From the NCBI GenBank assembly GCA_900318625.1, contig ONLG01000016.1:1-34824 (forward strand): 34,824 nucleotides of DNA, given 5' to 3'. A model generated the notes under the pieces. It worked only from the letters and a program-made list of their open reading frames with translations. It was not told the origin of the DNA and searched no databases. How positions within the stretch are numbered: the stretch's first letter is position 1; every line of letters starts with the position of its first letter. A program made the translations under genes and the position numbers. This document shows, in pieces, positions 31,314 through 34,824 of the stretch. The stretch is from an uncultured Prevotella sp. (GTDB lineage: Bacteria > Bacteroidota > Bacteroidia > Bacteroidales > Bacteroidaceae).

Positions 31314-32588
31314 ATGACAGCTATGATGAAAAAGATAGTTTTCCTAACAGCCATGCCACTGCTGATGGCAGTTCTGGCATCGTGCAGCAGCAAAGACGAA
31401 TTCACCGACAGCATCTTCGACACCTCGGTGCCGGCTGTCGACCAGACAAAGTCGACTGCCGAGTTCGACCAATGGCTCTACGACAACTTTGTAGTGCCGT
31501 ATAACGTGCAGGTGAATTACCGCTTCGACCAGGCGGCAGCCGACAAACGGTTTGTGCTCACGCCTGCCAACTACAAGCGCTCGCAGCTGCTGGCACACCT
31601 GATAATGTACCTTTACTACGATGTCTACACCAAGTATGCAGGCGAAGACTTCATGAAACAGTATGGCCCGCGCATCTTCCAGTTCATCGGTTCGAGCGGT
31701 TACAGCGCAACACAAGGCACCGAAGTGCTGGGAACAGCATCGGGAGGAGTGAAGATTACGCTGTATAACATCAACGAGATGAAGGAATGGAGCGAGGGCA
31801 CGGAGTACGACGGAGCCGACGTTGAGGTGCTCAACGAACGCTTCTTCCACACCATGCACCACGAGTTCTCGCACATTCTGCACCAGACCAAGTCGTATCC
31901 CGTGACCTTCGGACAGGTTACTTCGGGCACCTACGACCCACAGAACTGGCAGAAGCGCGACTCTGTAACAACCCACCAGCTGGGCTATGTCACCCACTAC
32001 GCATCCTCGGCAAACTATGAAGACTTCGTTGAGACACTCTCAGGAATCATCACCGACACCCCGTACAGATGGATGATGCGCATCATCAATGCCACTTCGA
32101 TGGGCGTGCGCAACGGCGACAAGGAGGAGATTCTTGACCTTTGCGAAAAGCTCAACATAAATATCGACCAGGCCGATGCCCACTGGAACAACTTCAAACT
32201 GTACAAAGAGAAGGAATACAACACCTTCACTGGCAAGTATGATGACACCGAGCGCTATGTGCTCGACGTCCATCGGCTGATTGGCGATCCCCAGACACAC
32301 CAGTATCAGGTTTTAGACAAAGAACAGAATTACGTAGACCAGTACAAGTACACCGAGCTGCGCTCGTTCACGTCGTTCCGCAACGACTTCCTGCCCTGGG
32401 TTTCGATTTCTACGAAGGACGACCTGGCCGGCATCAACGCCATGCTGAAGAAGATTTCGATAGCAACGACGTGGTACACGGAGAAGTGGGGCCTCGATGC
32501 TTTCACCCTGAGGAAGGAAGTTAGCGACCGGCAGGACAACATCAACGAGTATATGAAGAACAACGTAGTGTTCTATGACCTTAAATAG
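31314..32588 (+). CDS. Substrate import-associated zinc metallohydrolase lipoprotein
   Basis: The 424-residue lipoprotein has lipobox AVLASC (Cys24). The zincin motif HEFSH (H183, E184, H187), in the context FHTMHHEFSHILHQTK, supplies two zinc ligands and the catalytic glutamate. A downstream conserved region NYEDFVETLSGII could supply another ligand. Length, lipobox and position after SusC/SusD fit the family described in TIGR04549 (LP_HExxH_w_tonB; putative zinc-binding metallopeptidase). Its substrate is unknown. It is presumably displayed at the outer membrane and processes material for the adjacent transporter. Starts at 31323 or 31326 (MMKK) are equally plausible. The next gene lies 30 bp downstream. 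Confidence 0.9.
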   Translation: MTAMMKKIVFLTAMPLLMAVLASCSSKDEFTDSIFDTSVPAVDQTKSTAEFDQWLYDNFVVPYNVQVNYRFDQAAADKRFVLTPANYKRSQLLAHLIMYLYYDVYTKYAGEDFMKQYGPRIFQFIGSSGYSATQGTEVLGTASGGVKITLYNINEMKEWSEGTEYDGADVEVLNERFFHTMHHEFSHILHQTKSYPVTFGQVTSGTYDPQNWQKRDSVTTHQLGYVTHYASSANYEDFVETLSGIITDTPYRWMMRIINATSMGVRNGDKEEILDLCEKLNINIDQADAHWNNFKLYKEKEYNTFTGKYDDTERYVLDVHRLIGDPQTHQYQVLDKEQNYVDQYKYTELRSFTSFRNDFLPWVSISTKDDLAGINAMLKKISIATTWYTEKWGLDAFTLRKEVSDRQDNINEYMKNNVVFYDLK

Positions 32589-32618
32589 ATAGACGAATCA
32601 CATTAAGAAACAACAGTT

Positions 32619-33959
32619 ATGAAGGATATAAAAGCAATATGTGTCATTCTTCTGGCGGGTGTAACGGCTCTGGCTACGACATCCTGCAGGTTTGAAGACG
32701 ACGAATACTTCGGCGAGAGTGCCGCCTTGCGCATCGAGCACAAGGCACAGGACATGCAGCACACGCTGGCTTCGGCCCAGAACGGATGGGTCATTCAGTA
32801 CTTCTGCGGACGCGAAGTGTCGGTGTTCGAGGGCTTCAACCTCTTTGCCAGCTTCGACCAGAACAGCAAAGTAACCATGGCCGGAAACCACCGTTTCCTG
32901 CGCGACGGCAATGCCGGAAAGTACACCGAGTCGACCAGTCTCTACCAGATACTCAAGGAAGAAGGCCTCGTGCTGGCTTTCAACACGTGGAACGACGTTC
33001 TCACTCCATTCGTTGACCCCGTTGCCTGGTACTATGCGCCCGAACTGATTGTCAAAGACGGTGCCGGAATGAACGGCGACCAGAACTTGGTTGTGCTGTC
33101 ATTCAGCGACAAGGAGATACTTCTTCGCGGCGAGAGATTTCAGGGACACGTCCGCATGATACCCTGCGACCGTCCGTGGCAAGACTACATCAACGACAGC
33201 GAAACAATGCGCAATGCTATCAGCAGCGACGCCGTCAACGAGTACTTCGTGACCAACGGAACCGAAACAAAATATATCTCGGGACTCCACAACGGTCGTA
33301 TGCGCTACAGCGAGCAGCTTGTCAACTACGTGCAGAACGACTCGCTCTCGTGCGTGTTCACCCCGACGGGCCTGCGTTTCGAGACACCTGTGGAGCTGGG
33401 TGAGGACAAATTCCAGGAGCTGACGCTCACTGACGACAAGACTCACCTTGTCAGCGAGGACGGAAAAGTCACCGTCACAGCAGCCTGGAGCAAGTATCTT
33501 GCCACCACCAACGACATCTTCTGGATCGACATGGAGTCGGTATCCGACGACCTGAAGGCTGAGATAGAGAAGGTGGCAGCAGCATTTACCGCGTGGAACA
33601 AGAACAGTTCGCTCTCCAGAATAGGCTTCGGACTGTCGAACGCCAGCAACGGAGTGAACGGAATAGTAGTGGAATGGGGTGTGAAGAGCTTTGGCCGAAT
33701 AACCCTCTACAAGGGCGGACTCTCCATGAAGCGCCATAGCGACAGCCTGGGCGAGCTCACGATAGAGAGTTTCGACGAGCCATTGCCCGACAACTCGCTC
33801 TCTGGCAGCAACAGGGGCAAGGTTGTCGAAGCCGTCTATGAGCTTGGCAAGGTGCTCAGCACCACATGGAGCCTCACACCCGACAGCTATTTCGCACCGA
33901 CCACCGTCACCTACACAGCCAAGAACGGTTCGGCTACATTCACCACGACCAAACAGTAA
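32619..33959 (+). CDS. DUF4302-domain lipoprotein
   Basis: The 446-residue lipoprotein has lipobox ATTSC (Cys23). It has the DUF4302 pattern: an N-terminal helix (MQHTLASAQNGWVIQYFCGR), then beta-rich repeats such as LFASFDQNSKVTMAGNHRFL, YQILKEEGLVLAFNTWND and NLVVLSFSDKEILLRGERFQ. A late segment VVEWGVKSFGRITLYKGGL is followed by a short threonine-rich tail. The function of this family is unknown; members commonly accompany SusC/SusD and the HExxH lipoprotein, as here. It is likely surface exposed and could bind ligand. A hairpin (33966-34000) follows the gene, but no T-run, so transcription may continue. Confidence 0.85.
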   Translation: MKDIKAICVILLAGVTALATTSCRFEDDEYFGESAALRIEHKAQDMQHTLASAQNGWVIQYFCGREVSVFEGFNLFASFDQNSKVTMAGNHRFLRDGNAGKYTESTSLYQILKEEGLVLAFNTWNDVLTPFVDPVAWYYAPELIVKDGAGMNGDQNLVVLSFSDKEILLRGERFQGHVRMIPCDRPWQDYINDSETMRNAISSDAVNEYFVTNGTETKYISGLHNGRMRYSEQLVNYVQNDSLSCVFTPTGLRFETPVELGEDKFQELTLTDDKTHLVSEDGKVTVTAAWSKYLATTNDIFWIDMESVSDDLKAEIEKVAAAFTAWNKNSSLSRIGFGLSNASNGVNGIVVEWGVKSFGRITLYKGGLSMKRHSDSLGELTIESFDEPLPDNSLSGSNRGKVVEAVYELGKVLSTTWSLTPDSYFAPTTVTYTAKNGSATFTTTKQ

Positions 33960-33965
33960 AGGCAA

Positions 33966-34000
33966 TCCTGCGGCTCCGGCAACAGCCGAAAGCCACAGGA
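33966..34000 (+). other. Intercistronic hairpin after the DUF4302 gene
   Basis: An outer stem TCCTG/CAGGA (33966-33970 with 33996-34000) and an inner stem CGGCT/AGCCG (33971-33975 with 33984-33988) can form. There is no T-run, so attenuation or mRNA stabilisation is as likely as termination. Confidence 0.4.
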
Positions 34001-34070
34001 CAGCCCTCAAAACAACAACAGAAGCAACACACAATTACTACATTCTATTAACAAAAAAAGGAGAAGTATT

Positions 34071-34824
34071 ATGAAGAAAATGTTTACTCTATTGGCCCTG
34101 ACACTCATTGTGTCAATGGCTACCTTTGCGCAGAAGCCCCTATATGGCACTGCTGCAACGCCGCAAAAGGCTGAAAAGAGCCTGAAGGTTACAATGCCTA
34201 ATGCTAAAAGAGTGGCAAGCAAGCCCATGATGGCCGTAACAAGCAAGAACGGCACACCCTTCAAGGCAAGTAAAGCTCTCGCTGCAGCCAAGGCTCCAGA
34301 GGTTGTGACGCCGCCGGAGAACGCAGACATCACGTACTATACGCTCGAAGGCAACTACTACACCTACAGCCAAGCAGGCTGGGTGGGACCGTCAAGTGCC
34401 GAGCGCACCGTGAAAGTGGTGTTCGACGGCGACGATGTCTACGTATCGGGACTCTTCCACTACATCACAGATGCCTACGTAAAGGGCAGCACCGAGGATG
34501 GCGAGACCGTGACGTTCCCAATGGGACAATATCTGGGTAACGGCGGTGCCGACTTCTATAGCGGAGCACAGGACGATGAAGGCAAATTCATCGACATGAC
34601 AGCCACCTACGACGCCGCGCCCGGTGTTTTCACATTCACGACTATCGCCGGCACCTGCGCAGTAAACAATAAAGGAGAGCTTTCAGGACTATATGCTTTT
34701 GGCGACGAGGGCATAACCCTTACGCCCGCAGGCGACGACGTTCTCGTGCCAATAGAGCCGCCATCATCGCTCACCACCGAGGAATACCTGTTCAATGGAA
34801 ACAACTATTTTGCTGAAACGGGCG
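34071..34824 (+). CDS. Secreted repeat protein, partial (runs off window)
   Basis: The first 251 codons are present. A signal peptide (MKKMFTLLALTLIVSMATFA, then Q) is followed by a basic, alanine- and lysine-rich linker (about 22-80). A beta-rich module then starts at ITYYTLEGNYYTYSQAG (about 87-103) and includes RTVKVVFDGDDVYVSGLFHY. A second module appears to start at TEEYLFNGNNYFAETG (about 236), so the protein probably has tandem repeats. It has no lipobox, unlike the three genes upstream. A GGAGAAG Shine-Dalgarno-like sequence precedes the ATG. I do not recognise the family. Its position suggests an exported accessory or cargo of the preceding import operon, but the 111-bp gap leaves room for separate transcription. 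Confidence 0.8.
   Translation, partial: MKKMFTLLALTLIVSMATFAQKPLYGTAATPQKAEKSLKVTMPNAKRVASKPMMAVTSKNGTPFKASKALAAAKAPEVVTPPENADITYYTLEGNYYTYSQAGWVGPSSAERTVKVVFDGDDVYVSGLFHYITDAYVKGSTEDGETVTFPMGQYLGNGGADFYSGAQDDEGKFIDMTATYDAAPGVFTFTTIAGTCAVNNKGELSGLYAFGDEGITLTPAGDDVLVPIEPPSSLTTEEYLFNGNNYFAETG

Overview
The window comes from a Bacteroidota chromosome, most likely Bacteroidales and close to Prevotella. The evidence is two SusC/SusD outer-membrane pairs, many lipobox proteins, a fused PabB-PabC, a Ddh-type diaminopimelate dehydrogenase, the Bacteroidota-type -7 promoter element TAnnTTTG upstream of about a dozen genes, and a near absence of Shine-Dalgarno sequences. No rRNA, tRNA, CRISPR array or intact transposase is visible.

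Layout. 1-642 (minus): remnant of an AAA/DUF4143 ATPase without its Walker A end, directly after the stop codon of the fused pabB-pabC (715-2292). 2293-2849: non-coding, with the pabB promoter, an inverted-repeat element and the dnaK terminator. 2850-5337 (minus): dnaK, then a secreted TonB C-terminal-domain protein, separated by a gap holding a sigma-54-like promoter and a long palindrome. 5338-5791: repeat-rich spacer. 5792-8748 (minus): FadL-like porin and an orphan polysaccharide flippase. 8882-10808 (plus): DUF6621-like protein and carboxynorspermidine synthase. 10865-11589 (minus): HI0074/MNT nucleotidyltransferase pair, divergent from recA (11725-12756), which is followed by a small beta-barrel protein. 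13521-14566 (minus): two lipoproteins. 14691-19690 (minus): SusC/SusD pair split by a four-helix-bundle (S23-family) gene. 19691-20486: mainly non-coding. 20487-21386 (minus): ddh. 21647-22338 (plus): HEPN/MNT pair. 22588-23514: CorA behind an elaborate leader. 23736-25622: DUF349 protein. 26171-end (plus): operon of SusC, SusD, zinc metallohydrolase lipoprotein, DUF4302 lipoprotein and a secreted repeat protein cut by the window edge.

How the parts fit. The last five genes look like one outer-membrane import locus, with transporter, binding lipoprotein, surface metallohydrolase and accessory surface proteins under one good promoter. The first SusC/SusD pair has no linked hydrolase. Most other genes are housekeeping: folate, chaperone, cell wall, polyamine, recombination and Mg2+ transport.

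The most unusual non-coding observations are: (a) the corA leader, with a 13-codon upstream ORF and two mutually exclusive hairpins, one of which masks a rare strong Shine-Dalgarno; (b) two arrays, about 20 kb apart, of the palindrome ATATGRGYCATAT at exactly 22-bp spacing; (c) a sigma-54-like element and long palindrome upstream of dnaK; (d) an S23-family gene bracketed by inverted low-complexity repeats inside a susC-susD pair.
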